DNA from: Iodobacter sp.
GTDB taxonomy: Bacteria > Pseudomonadota > Gammaproteobacteria > Burkholderiales > Chitinibacteraceae
DNA: 46,159 nucleotides
NCBI RefSeq assembly: GCF_025352645.1
Contig: NZ_JANXSO010000114.1
Span: forward strand, 1-46,159
Reading direction: 5' to 3'
The notes under the pieces were generated by a model. That model did no database searches, had not been told where the DNA came from, and saw only the letters and a program-made list of their open reading frames with translations. Shown here one piece after another: positions 1-8,743 of the stretch (its first letter is position 1; every line of letters starts with the position of its first letter). Position numbers and translations under genes: made by a program.

Positions 1-1
1 T

Positions 2-1600
2 GTAGCCGTGCTGAGTACCAGCTCGATTGCCGCTTTGTCGACCAGCCAAGTACGCGTCTTAACCAGCGATCAAACTGTTGCTCTGACCACAGATCAAGCT
101 GCAACGTTGTCGTCTAGCCAAATCGCAGCACTCTCCACCAGTAGCATTGCGGCTCTGGAAACCACGGATCTACAAGTGTTAAAAACCAGCGGTATTGCAG
201 CATTAAGCACTGCGCAAGTGAAAGCCTTCACGACTGCCCAAGTGGCCGTGTTTACCACGGATCAAGTGGTGGCCTTAACTGCAGCAAGTTTTGCGACTGG
301 CTTCACAACCGATCAAATTGTTGCTCTCACCGCAGTGCAGACGGCAGTGCTTAACTCCAGTCAAGTTGCTGCGTTTTCAACTAATAATATTGCAGCACTG
401 GAAACCACAGATTTTGCTGCGTTAACAACTTCTGCACTTGTTGGGCTGACTACAAAACAAGCGAATGCCTTAACCTCGGCACAGGCTGTGGCGTTAACGA
501 CTGCGCAAGCGGCGGTGTTAACTTCAAGCCAAGTGCTTGCCTTGTCGACGGATAGTATTGCCGCACTCGAAACGGCAGATCTAGCAGTGTTAAGAACCAG
601 TGCAATTGCGGTGCTTAATACTCAGCAAGTGATTGCGATTAGCACGGTTCAGATTCAAGCGCTGTTAACCACTCAAGTGGCGGCAATGACTACGACTCAG
701 GTTATGGCGATGACGTCATCACAAATTGGGGCCTTTACCACCGAGCAAATTTCTCACTTGGCCTTGGGTAGCCCAATTATTCTTGATTTGAATGGTAATG
801 GCGTAAGCACGAGCAGTATTGAGAACGGGGTGAAATTCGATCTCTTTGCCAGTGGTGTTAAAACCCAAACTGGCTGGGTAGGAGGAGGAGACGGCTTGCT
901 TGTGATGGATCGCAACCATGATGGCAGCATCAATGATGGTAAAGAGCTATTTGGTACTTCCACGGTGATGGCCGATGGTAGCAAGGCGAAGGATGGTTAT
1001 GCCGCTCTGGCCGAGCTGGATAGCGATGGTAATGGGGTAGTTGATCGCAATGATGCTCACTTCTCTGATTTACGTGTCTGGGTGGATGGCAATGCAGATG
1101 GGGTAAGCCAAGCTGATGAGCTGAAAACGCTGGATTCCTTGGCCATTGCTAAACTCAATCTGGATGTAAGTAAAACCAGCGAAAAAGACAACGGCAATTA
1201 CATTGGGCTTAAATCTACCTACGAGTCGAATGATGGCAGTAGCCATGCGGCAGCCGATGTTTGGTTTGTTGCGGATACCTCCAATCAACCGCCAGCAGTT
1301 GAGCCAGATATGCGCAGCCGAGTGGTTGATTTAGTGCAAGCGATTTCTGCCTTTGAAGAAAGCGCTCAGGCTGGGGTGGGTAAAGACACCGCTAAATTAC
1401 AAATTGATGCGGCGCTTGATACACCTCCTGCCATGGCCTTGGGAACGGCAGTCAATCAAATGAGCGATGTGCTGAAACAATTTGATGCAAATGGGCAACA
1501 GATTGGAGGGGCGCTTACACCAATGGCATCAAGCGATCAAACACTGCGTTTGAATGCTCTAGCAACGCCTCAGCCAGGAGGAATCTTGGCTTCTAAATAG
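2..1600 (+). CDS. Giant octapeptide-repeat protein, C-terminal part (type I secretion substrate candidate), 5' partial
   Basis: The frame is open to the window's first bases, so the gene starts upstream and only its last ~530 residues are present. Residues ~1-253 are about 31 consecutive octads of the form (A/V)L-T/S-T/S-x-Q-(V/I/A)-A; one unit is one residue longer. I counted 28 Ser/Thr in the first ten octads (80 residues). A variant octad ALETTDxx recurs at units 7, 17 and 24, suggesting an older super-repeat. From ~259 the protein changes to LDLNGNGVSTSS and three acidic loops like EF-hand/dockerin sites: DRNHDGSINDGKE (301-313), DSDGNGVVDRND (338-349) and DGNADGVSQADE (360-371). This block is typical of the C-terminal part of large type I-exported proteins. 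No RTX nonapeptides (GGxGxDxUx) are visible here. The type I ABC/HlyD pair just downstream supports export. Function is unknown; adhesin or S-layer-like roles are inference. Confidence 0.85.
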   Translation, partial: VAVLSTSSIAALSTSQVRVLTSDQTVALTTDQAATLSSSQIAALSTSSIAALETTDLQVLKTSGIAALSTAQVKAFTTAQVAVFTTDQVVALTAASFATGFTTDQIVALTAVQTAVLNSSQVAAFSTNNIAALETTDFAALTTSALVGLTTKQANALTSAQAVALTTAQAAVLTSSQVLALSTDSIAALETADLAVLRTSAIAVLNTQQVIAISTVQIQALLTTQVAAMTTTQVMAMTSSQIGAFTTEQISHLALGSPIILDLNGNGVSTSSIENGVKFDLFASGVKTQTGWVGGGDGLLVMDRNHDGSINDGKELFGTSTVMADGSKAKDGYAALAELDSDGNGVVDRNDAHFSDLRVWVDGNADGVSQADELKTLDSLAIAKLNLDVSKTSEKDNGNYIGLKSTYESNDGSSHAAADVWFVADTSNQPPAVEPDMRSRVVDLVQAISAFEESAQAGVGKDTAKLQIDAALDTPPAMALGTAVNQMSDVLKQFDANGQQIGGALTPMASSDQTLRLNALATPQPGGILASK

Positions 1601-1640
1601 CGTATAGGCGGTGATTTTGGGTAGATTTAGCTAGCATATA

Positions 1641-1676
1641 AAAACGGCAAGATGTTGATCATCTTGCCGTTTTTGT
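1641..1676 (+). terminator. Rho-independent terminator after the repeat-protein gene
   Basis: A perfect 14-bp stem (1641-1654 with 1660-1673) closes a 5-nt loop (ttgat) and ends in a short T run. It lies 40 nt after the stop codon. It separates the substrate gene from the secretion operon, which probably has its own promoter in the AT-rich 1677-1846 stretch. Confidence 0.9.
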
Positions 1677-1846
1677 CTTTGTGTATTAAAGATGTTTTTT
1701 ATTTATAAAATATTAATGTTTATAAATAGCGCCTAGATAATCTATGCTAAATTGATCTTTACAAAAATAAATAGCGTTTCATGAAAATGAAAATTGCTTA
1801 TTCTTTCTCGTTGCACATTCTCTGTTAAATCATCTAGCGTTTAAAA

Positions 1847-3994
1847 ATGCCAATTAACGCACAACACACCGTTATCCAGTGCTTAGCTGCGATTGCTCAG
1901 CATCATGGCTTACAAATCAATCCTGAACGGCTGATTGATGAATATGCTTTGGGCAATGAAGAGCCAGCTCCTGCTGTGTTAGTGCGCATTGCAAGCGATA
2001 TTGGGCTTAAAGGTAAAAATGAAAAACTAACTTGGGAAGGATTGTTAGCGCAAACGGGTGTATTTCCACTTATTGCGCGTACAGTTTTTGATCATGCGGT
2101 GATTGTGGTGGGGATTCGCCAAGACAGCGATGGCTTGAGTAAAATTGCCCTGATTGACCCCGCCGCCAGCCAATCTGCGGTGATATTAGAGGATAAAGCC
2201 ACCTTTTGCGCTCGTTGGGAAGGGGATGTTTTTTTTGCTAAACGCCAACATAAATTAGCAGACCCAAATCAGCCCTTTGGTTTACGTTGGTTTATTCCAG
2301 AAATTCTTAAGCAAAAAGCCGCATTTCGCGATATTTTTATTGCAGCAATAGCGATGCATTTTTTAGCTCTTGCTTCCCCTATATTCTTTCAATTAGTGAT
2401 TGATAAAGTGCTCTCCCATCAAAGCGTAGCCACCCTGTGGGTGTTGGCTGCGGGTATTGTGCTTGCTCTGTTTTTTGATTCTGCATTTGGCTTTTTGCGG
2501 CAAATTATTACGCTGGCCGCAACAAATAAAATCGATATGAAGCTTACGCGGCGTACTTTTGGGCATTTACTTTCTTTGCCTATTGATTATTTTGAAAGCA
2601 CATCGGCAGGGGTGGTTGCACGGCATATGCAGCAACTCGAAAAAATACGCAGCTTTTTAACCGGAAAATTGTTTTTTACCTCTTTAGATTTACTGTCTTT
2701 AATTATTTTTGTGCCCATTTTATTTTCGTACTCAAGCAAACTCACCCTGATTGTATTGCTATTTACTGCGCTCATTGCTGGCATTGTTATGGCGATGGTG
2801 CCGCCTTTTCAGCGGCGCCTAAATGCACTTTATTCAGCTGAAGGCCAACGGCAGGCCATGATGGTGGAAACCATTCATGGCATCCGTACGGTAAAAGCCT
2901 TGGCGATTGAGCCTATGCAACGCCGCCTATGGGATCAGCGTTCGGCAGAAGCGATTAGCATGCATTTTAAAGTAGGGCAGATCTCTATTTTTGGGAATTC
3001 AATCACTGATTTTCTAGGAAAATTACTGCCCGTCACCATTATTGTGATTGGTGCTCAAGATGTCTTTGATCAAACCCTGACGGTGGGGGCTTTGATTGGT
3101 TTTCAAATGCTATCGGGGCGAGTCGTGCAGCCGCTGATTGCGCTGGTTGGTTTGGTCAATGAATACCAAGAAACCTCTTTAGCCGTAAAAATGATGGGCG
3201 AAGTGATGAATCGCCCACCAGAAGGACGCGTAGGAGCGGGGGGATTGCGGCCACAATTGGTGGGTGAAATCAAATTTGATGAAGTCAGTTTTCGTTACCC
3301 AGGCGCTACGGCTACCGCGTTAAACCATACTAGCTTCACGATTCCTGCAGGCGCGGTGGTGGGGATTGTAGGGCGCAGCGGCTCTGGAAAAACCACCTTA
3401 ACCAAGCTTATTCAAGGGCTCTATCCCTTACAAGGGGGGATTGTGCGTTTTGATGGCATGGATGCGCGTGAGATTGAACTACCCCATTTGCGCCGACAAA
3501 TAGGCGTGGTGTTGCAAGAAAACTTTTTATTCCGTGGCACGGTGCGTGAAAACTTGATTGTTACCAAGCCCGATGCCTCGTTTGAAGATATTGTCGCGGC
3601 ATGTGAAGCCTCTGGCGCAGCGGAGTTTATCGAGCGCTTGCCACAGGGCTACGACACCTTGCTAGAAGAAAACGCATCCAACCTCTCTGGTGGGCAAAAA
3701 CAACGCTTGTCTATTGCACGCTCGCTATTGGCTAAACCTCGGATTTTGATCTTAGATGAAGCCGCCAGTGCATTAGACCCAGAGAGTGAGGCCATTTTTA
3801 TTAGCAATCTTTCAAAGATTGCCGTGGGTAGAACCGTGGTGATGATCTCTCACCGTCTATCTACTTTGGTGAATGCACACACTATCTTGGTGATGCAGCA
3901 AGGCGAGCTGATGGATAGCGGCCGCCACGAAGAATTATTGACTCGATGTGAGACATACCAACACTTATGGCACCAACAAACAAGCCACCTGTAA
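1847..3994 (+). CDS. Type I secretion ABC transporter, HlyB/LapB-like, with C39-like domain
   Basis: This 715-residue inner-membrane exporter energises type I secretion. Residues ~1-135 form a C39-peptidase-like domain. Aligned to true C39 peptidases, the catalytic Cys position is Thr (HTVIQCLAAIAQHHG; the visible Cys matches the later ACL cysteine), while the His is kept in FDHAVIVVG. It is therefore probably a non-cleaving docking domain, as in HlyB. Residues ~155-430 form the transmembrane domain. The nucleotide-binding domain has Walker A GRSGSGKT (509-516), signature LSGGQKQR (~613), Walker B ILILDEAASALDP (~635) and the H-loop in ISHRLS. The gene overlaps the HlyD-type gene by 28 bp, so the two are translationally linked. 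No clear Shine-Dalgarno sequence precedes the ATG, but the domain is complete from there. No TolC-type outer membrane partner is in the window. Confidence 0.95.
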   Translation: MPINAQHTVIQCLAAIAQHHGLQINPERLIDEYALGNEEPAPAVLVRIASDIGLKGKNEKLTWEGLLAQTGVFPLIARTVFDHAVIVVGIRQDSDGLSKIALIDPAASQSAVILEDKATFCARWEGDVFFAKRQHKLADPNQPFGLRWFIPEILKQKAAFRDIFIAAIAMHFLALASPIFFQLVIDKVLSHQSVATLWVLAAGIVLALFFDSAFGFLRQIITLAATNKIDMKLTRRTFGHLLSLPIDYFESTSAGVVARHMQQLEKIRSFLTGKLFFTSLDLLSLIIFVPILFSYSSKLTLIVLLFTALIAGIVMAMVPPFQRRLNALYSAEGQRQAMMVETIHGIRTVKALAIEPMQRRLWDQRSAEAISMHFKVGQISIFGNSITDFLGKLLPVTIIVIGAQDVFDQTLTVGALIGFQMLSGRVVQPLIALVGLVNEYQETSLAVKMMGEVMNRPPEGRVGAGGLRPQLVGEIKFDEVSFRYPGATATALNHTSFTIPAGAVVGIVGRSGSGKTTLTKLIQGLYPLQGGIVRFDGMDAREIELPHLRRQIGVVLQENFLFRGTVRENLIVTKPDASFEDIVAACEASGAAEFIERLPQGYDTLLEENASNLSGGQKQRLSIARSLLAKPRILILDEAASALDPESEAIFISNLSKIAVGRTVVMISHRLSTLVNAHTILVMQQGELMDSGRHEELLTRCETYQHLWHQQTSHL

Positions 3995-5319
3995 TTAAAA
4001 AAGGCAAAAAAAACTCGACGGTGATCGAGTTTTTACCCGATGCCGATGAAATAGAGCAAAGCCCCTTGCCGCGCTATGTGCGCAGCACCTTGCTCGTATT
4101 ATTGGTGGCATTTATTAGCGCTATTTTATGGGCCAATTTGTCTGAGGTAGAGCAAATTGTGGTGGCGCATGGGCGGCTGGTGAATCCATTGCCTAATATT
4201 GTGGTGCAGCCGCTTGAAACCTCGATTATTCAAACGATTGAAGTAAGGGTGGGGCAAGTGGTAAAAAAAGGTGAGCTATTGGCAACATTAGATCCTACGT
4301 TTGCCCATGCTGATGATGCACAGCTACGTACTCGCTTACAAAGCTTGGATACGCAGATTGCCAGCTATCAATCAGAGCTTTCAGGCAAAACCACTAGCAA
4401 TGCAAATATAGATGCCGATACCTTGCTACAAGCCAAGCTTTTAACTGAAAGGCAAGCCAATTATCGCTCTCAAGTTTCTAAATTAGAGCAAAACGTCGCC
4501 CGCCTAGCTGCGGCAATTGAAACCAATCGTAATGATAGGGTGGTCTTGTCGAAACGGCTGAAATCGATGAATGAAATCGAAGCGATGCAAGAAAAAGCCT
4601 TGCTGCAGCAATATGATTCAAAGCTGCGCTTATTGGAGGTGAGGGATCGGCGCTTAGAAGTTGAGCGTGATTTGGTGCAAATACAAAATAAAGAAAACGA
4701 GCTGCTGCGTGAAATGGGCGCCTTACGTGCAGATAAATCAGCGTTTTCAAACAGCTGGCGGCAAAAAGTGATGGAAGACTTATTGGCCGCAACCAGAGAG
4801 CGCGATGGCGTGAATGAGCAACTTCAAAAGGCCGATAAGCGTAAGCAGTTGGTGACCTTGGTTTCGCCAGTGGATGCCGTTGTTTTGGATGTAGGTAAGC
4901 TTTCTCAGGGGTCTGTACTAAGGGAAGCTGAACAAATGTTTACGCTGGTCCCCTTGGGGGCGCAGCTTGAGGTTGAAGTGAAAATTGATTCCATTGATAT
5001 TGGTTATATCAAAGAAGGTGTACCCGTGCATATGAAGCTGGATGCATTTCCGTTTCAAAAACATGGCGCATTAGAGGGGAAAGTGCGCACGATTAGCCAA
5101 GATTCATTTAGAAATGAATCTGCTACAGCGGGGCAAGAGGCGTTTTATATTAGCCATATTGTATTTGGCGATGCCAAGCTAAAAAATATGAAAGATAAAT
5201 CTAGGTTACTACCTGGGATGACGCTTTCTGCAGAAATTGTGGTAGGTAAACGCTCGGTTATTTCCTATCTACTTTGGCCTTTAACTAAAGCGATGGAAGA
5301 GGCGATTAGAGAGCCTTGA
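3967..5319 (+). CDS. HlyD-family periplasmic adaptor of type I secretion
   Basis: This 450-residue membrane-fusion protein links the ABC exporter to an outer membrane TolC-type channel. It has a short cytoplasmic N-terminus and one membrane segment (~42-60, STLLVLLVAFISAILWANL). A lipoyl-like half-motif follows (QTIEVRVGQVVKKGELLATL, ~91-110). Residues ~120-285 are a long heptad-rich coiled coil. The second lipoyl half is LVSPVDAVVLDVG, followed by the beta-barrel portion (EVEVKIDSIDIGYI). The size and the end (LLPGMTLSAEIVVGKRSVISYLLWPL) match the HlyD/LapC family. The ATG lies inside the transporter gene, giving a 28-bp overlap and strong operon evidence. An 84-nt gap separates it from the GT41 gene. 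Confidence 0.95.
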   Translation: MAPTNKPPVIKKGKKNSTVIEFLPDADEIEQSPLPRYVRSTLLVLLVAFISAILWANLSEVEQIVVAHGRLVNPLPNIVVQPLETSIIQTIEVRVGQVVKKGELLATLDPTFAHADDAQLRTRLQSLDTQIASYQSELSGKTTSNANIDADTLLQAKLLTERQANYRSQVSKLEQNVARLAAAIETNRNDRVVLSKRLKSMNEIEAMQEKALLQQYDSKLRLLEVRDRRLEVERDLVQIQNKENELLREMGALRADKSAFSNSWRQKVMEDLLAATRERDGVNEQLQKADKRKQLVTLVSPVDAVVLDVGKLSQGSVLREAEQMFTLVPLGAQLEVEVKIDSIDIGYIKEGVPVHMKLDAFPFQKHGALEGKVRTISQDSFRNESATAGQEAFYISHIVFGDAKLKNMKDKSRLLPGMTLSAEIVVGKRSVISYLLWPLTKAMEEAIREP

Positions 5320-5403
5320 TTGGGTTTATGCCACAAAAATCCCATTATAGTAATAAGTTCGTTTAAATATAATCATTCTATGTGAATACAAAAGAGTCTA
5401 ACA

Positions 5404-7278
5404 ATGCCAATTTCTGAAAAACTGCATAGCGCAATTTTTTTTCAAAACCAAGGAAATATTGAGGCAGCCAGTGCATTGTTTAATGAAATATTAGATTTAG
5501 AGCCAAATAATGCGGCGGCATTATACTCGTTAGGGCTAATTGCACTGAATTCCGGTCAGTTAGCACAGGCTTTACAATTAAGTGAACGTGGTATTGAGGC
5601 TGCCCCTCAGTTTGCTTTACTAAAGTATTTGAAAGGCTCTATTGTGCAAGCCATGGGAGATAAAGAAGCGGCATTAAAGTGCTTTGATGCCGCCTTAGCG
5701 TTAGATCCCAATGATGTAAGCGTTTTGCTTAATAGTGGTGTGTTGCTTAGAGGCATGTACCGGCATTTAGATGCATTAGAAAGATTTCAAAGAATATTAG
5801 CGATTAATCCAGATCATGTTTCTGCCCTAGGTAATAGCGGGATTATGCTCACCGAGTTTAAGCAAAGCGAGCAAGCGATTGCCCTATTTGAGCGCTTACT
5901 TAAAATCCAACCCGATTACAATTATGGCTTGGGTTTGCTTTTTTATGAGCGCATGCATATCTGTGATTGGCGTGACTTCAAACAATCATGCGAGCAAATT
6001 ACTGATGGGCTAAGAGCGGGGCAGACTGCGTGCAAATCGCTTGCTTTTATGTCGGTATCCGATAGCGCTGCTGATCACCTATTAGCCGCGCAAATTTTTG
6101 CAAATCAATATTGCCCCAAAAATAGTAAATCATTTTGGCAAGGGGAGCGCTATCGGCATAAAAAAATACGCTTAGCGTATTTGTCCCCAGATTTGCGTGA
6201 ACATCCCGTTGGGCATTTAATGGCGGGGGTATTTGAGCAGCATGATAAATCACGCTTTGAAATCATTGCCATCTCGCTAGGGATTGATGATCAAAGCCGC
6301 TTACGGGCGCGAATGTTAAATGCATTCGATCAATTTATTGATGTGCGGGAAATGGGCTCAGAGCAAGTAGCCCAAATGCTAAGGGATATGGAAATTGATA
6401 TCGTGGTGGATTTGGGCGGCTATACCTCAGATACCCGTACCGATATTCTGAGCTTTAGGCCGGCCCCTATTCAAGTGAATTACTTGGGGTATCCAGGCAC
6501 AATGGGCATTGATTATGTGGACTATATCATTGCCGATCGGCATATTATTCCGCCAGAGCATCAGCCTTTTTATACGGAGCAGGTGGTTTATTTACCTGAT
6601 ACCTATTTACCTACCGATAGCAGCGTGCAAATAGCTGAGCGCACCCCCACGCGGGCTGAATGCGGCTTGCCAGAAACGGGCGTGGTGTTTTGCTCATTTA
6701 GCCATGATTACAAAATTTCCCCACTGGTGTTCGATGTGTGGATGCGGCTGCTCAGCCAAGTTCCTGGCAGCGTGCTGTGGCTGATGTCTAGGGGGGAAGT
6801 ATCCCAGCGCAATTTGCGTAAAGAGGCTGAACTAAGAGGCGTGGCTGCAGATAGGCTGGTATTTGCTAATAGAGTACCTTTGGTGGAAGACCACCTTGCC
6901 CGCTATCGCCAAGCTGATGTGTTCCTCGATACCCACCCCTATAACGCGCATACCACCGCCGCTGATGCCCTGATGGCAGGCTTACCGGTGGTGACGTATA
7001 TGGGCAATTCGTTTCCATCCCGCGTGGCAGGAAGCCTGCTGCATGCAATTGGCCTACCTGAGTTGGTCACCCATTCCCTAGAGGAATATGAAAAACTTAT
7101 TCTACAATTAACGAATAACCCTGAACAATTAACTAGCGTAAAACAAAAATTGATCAATAATAAAGCCAACTTCGCATTATTTGATACCAAAGGGCTTTGT
7201 CAGAATTTAGAAAACGCCTATATCGCCATGTGGCGAGTGCAACAGTTGGGTGAGTATAAAGACGAATTAAGTCATTAA
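5404..7278 (+). CDS. TPR-containing GT41 glycosyltransferase (O-GlcNAc transferase/SPINDLY-like)
   Basis: A 624-residue soluble protein. Residues ~1-190 are tandem tetratricopeptide repeats (LDLEPNNAAALYSLGLIAL, LALDPNDVSVLLNSGVLLR, LAINPDHVSALGNSGIML). Residues ~255-610 are a family 41 glycosyltransferase domain. Matches to eukaryotic and bacterial OGT include REHPVGHLMAG (H267, equivalent to the active-site His of the HP motif), RPAPIQVNYLGYPGTMG, SHDYKISP (K437, equivalent to the nucleotide-phosphate-binding Lys) and LDTHPYNAHTTAADALMAG. GT41 enzymes move a sugar from a UDP-sugar to Ser/Thr or, in HMW1C relatives, Asn of cytoplasmic proteins. Placed between a type I exporter and sugar-nucleotide genes, it is a good candidate for glycosylating the Ser/Thr-rich octad protein before export. 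Donor and acceptor cannot be read from sequence. Confidence 0.92.
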   Translation: MPISEKLHSAIFFQNQGNIEAASALFNEILDLEPNNAAALYSLGLIALNSGQLAQALQLSERGIEAAPQFALLKYLKGSIVQAMGDKEAALKCFDAALALDPNDVSVLLNSGVLLRGMYRHLDALERFQRILAINPDHVSALGNSGIMLTEFKQSEQAIALFERLLKIQPDYNYGLGLLFYERMHICDWRDFKQSCEQITDGLRAGQTACKSLAFMSVSDSAADHLLAAQIFANQYCPKNSKSFWQGERYRHKKIRLAYLSPDLREHPVGHLMAGVFEQHDKSRFEIIAISLGIDDQSRLRARMLNAFDQFIDVREMGSEQVAQMLRDMEIDIVVDLGGYTSDTRTDILSFRPAPIQVNYLGYPGTMGIDYVDYIIADRHIIPPEHQPFYTEQVVYLPDTYLPTDSSVQIAERTPTRAECGLPETGVVFCSFSHDYKISPLVFDVWMRLLSQVPGSVLWLMSRGEVSQRNLRKEAELRGVAADRLVFANRVPLVEDHLARYRQADVFLDTHPYNAHTTAADALMAGLPVVTYMGNSFPSRVAGSLLHAIGLPELVTHSLEEYEKLILQLTNNPEQLTSVKQKLINNKANFALFDTKGLCQNLENAYIAMWRVQQLGEYKDELSH

Positions 7279-7331
7279 GCGGCAATACTGGCTCACGCTA
7301 TAGCTAATGTTTTAAAAAACAAGGAGACACT

Positions 7332-7826
7332 ATGTCACGAAGCCTAGATATTGGTTGCGGGCCCAGCCCTAAAAACCCATTTAATGCCGATGAGGTGTTT
7401 GGCATTGATGTAAGAGAAGATCTGGATGCCAATATTAAATGCGCAGATTTAGTGATAGAGCCTATCCCTTTTGAAGATGGCTATTTTGATTTTGTAACTG
7501 CCCATGATTTTTTAGAACATATTCCCCGTGTTATCTATGTGCCTGATCGCAGAAATGCTTTTGTAGAGGTCATGAACGAAGTTTATCGGGTGCTTAAAAT
7601 AGGGGGGCAATTTTTATCCTTTACCCCTGCTTATCCTCACCCTGAAGCTTTTCGTGATCCTACCCACGTTAATATTATTACCGATCAAACCTTTCAAGCC
7701 TATTTTGATAATGTTAATCGCTGGGCTGCGGGTTATGGTTTTAATGGCGCATTTGAAATAAAGCTGCAGGAATGGCGCGGGCCTCATTTGCTGACTGTGA
7801 TGCAAAAAGTTGAATTAATTAAATGA
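7332..7826 (+). CDS. Small class I SAM-dependent methyltransferase
   Basis: 164 residues with a strong Shine-Dalgarno sequence (aaggag, 7320-7325). Motif I is LDIGCGPSP near the N-terminus, followed by the acidic end of strand 2 (VFGIDVRED), then FDFVTAHDFLEHI and a VLKIGGQFLSFTP strand typical of methyltransferase type 11 folds. The short length leaves only a core Rossmann domain. It is the first of three consecutive, mutually dissimilar methyltransferases in the glycosylation operon, so a role in methylating a sugar or glycan is likely. The substrate is not predictable. Confidence 0.85.
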   Translation: MSRSLDIGCGPSPKNPFNADEVFGIDVREDLDANIKCADLVIEPIPFEDGYFDFVTAHDFLEHIPRVIYVPDRRNAFVEVMNEVYRVLKIGGQFLSFTPAYPHPEAFRDPTHVNIITDQTFQAYFDNVNRWAAGYGFNGAFEIKLQEWRGPHLLTVMQKVELIK

Positions 7827-7857
7827 AACTTTTCATTTTATACTGGGTGCAAAGGCA

Positions 7858-8718
7858 ATGATGGATGCTGAAAAAGTAAAACAATTACAGCAAGAATTTG
7901 GCTTAAGCTACCATATTGAATACGCTTCTTTTGCACAGCAGACGGTTGGGTTTCATGGCAAAAAAGTATTGGAAGTAGGGGGAAGCCTGCCGCAAAGGTT
8001 CGTTATAGAAGAGCTTGGCGCTGCACAGTGGACTGCGCTTGAAGAGCTGGATTATTGGAAAGAAACATTAAGCACCGGCTATGTGTTGGGTACCCCGCCC
8101 ATTGAAGATAATCAGAAAATACTTTTTTCCAGTGCAACACCAGCTCTGCTGGATAAAAATTACAATATTTTTTATGGCCATATTGAAGATCTGCCTGAGC
8201 AGATGGAATCGCAGTTTGATTTAATATTTTCTATTGCTGCATTTGAGCATATTGCACGCCTGCCTTTAGCGCTGGATAAAATGAGAAGGGCGCTGGTGCC
8301 GGGGGGAAAGCTTTTTACGATGTTTGCTCCTGTCTGGTCTTGTTATAACGGACACCATTTACCTGAGATTGTGGATGACGCAGGTAATCATTGGAGCTTT
8401 GGTAATTCGCCCATTCCTCCATGGGGACACCTACTTTTTCGCCCTATGGAATTATATGATTTGCTGTGTGGAAAATGCGATGAGAAAACAGCAAGAGATA
8501 TTGTTTATTTTGTTTATAACTCGCCTCATATCAACCGATTTTTTATTGATGATTATATAGAGATGGTTGAGCGTAGCGGTTTTACTGTTTTGCAAAGCCA
8601 AGCTATTTATGAAGTGCCGGTGCCTGATTTGGTGAAACAGCAATTACAAAAACAATATCCCGGAAGAAAAGACTTTTCTAATAGCGGTATTTTTTTTATT
8701 TTAGAGCGCAAGTTCTAA
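7858..8718 (+). CDS. SAM-dependent methyltransferase (second of three)
   Basis: 286 residues. The SAM-binding loop is KKVLEVGGSLPQRFVIEELG (~37-56); it reads GGS instead of the usual GCG. Later motifs are QFDLIFSIAAFEHI (post-II/IV) and LVPGGKLFTMFAPVWS, followed by a C-terminal extension with aromatic and charged segments. The gene opens with two in-frame ATGs (7858 and 7861); I keep the first. The gap to the preceding gene is 31 nt and to the next 25 nt, consistent with one transcript. It resembles methyltransferases of polysaccharide clusters, but no specific acceptor can be named. Confidence 0.82.
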   Translation: MMDAEKVKQLQQEFGLSYHIEYASFAQQTVGFHGKKVLEVGGSLPQRFVIEELGAAQWTALEELDYWKETLSTGYVLGTPPIEDNQKILFSSATPALLDKNYNIFYGHIEDLPEQMESQFDLIFSIAAFEHIARLPLALDKMRRALVPGGKLFTMFAPVWSCYNGHHLPEIVDDAGNHWSFGNSPIPPWGHLLFRPMELYDLLCGKCDEKTARDIVYFVYNSPHINRFFIDDYIEMVERSGFTVLQSQAIYEVPVPDLVKQQLQKQYPGRKDFSNSGIFFILERKF

Positions 8719-8743
8719 TACTAAGCGCAGGCAGGTCTGAGCG

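Noticed and set aside
2-775. RTX toxin call for the repeat protein
   Set aside because: No GGxGxDxUx nonapeptides are present in the visible part; the repeats are octads and the calcium loops are EF-hand-like.
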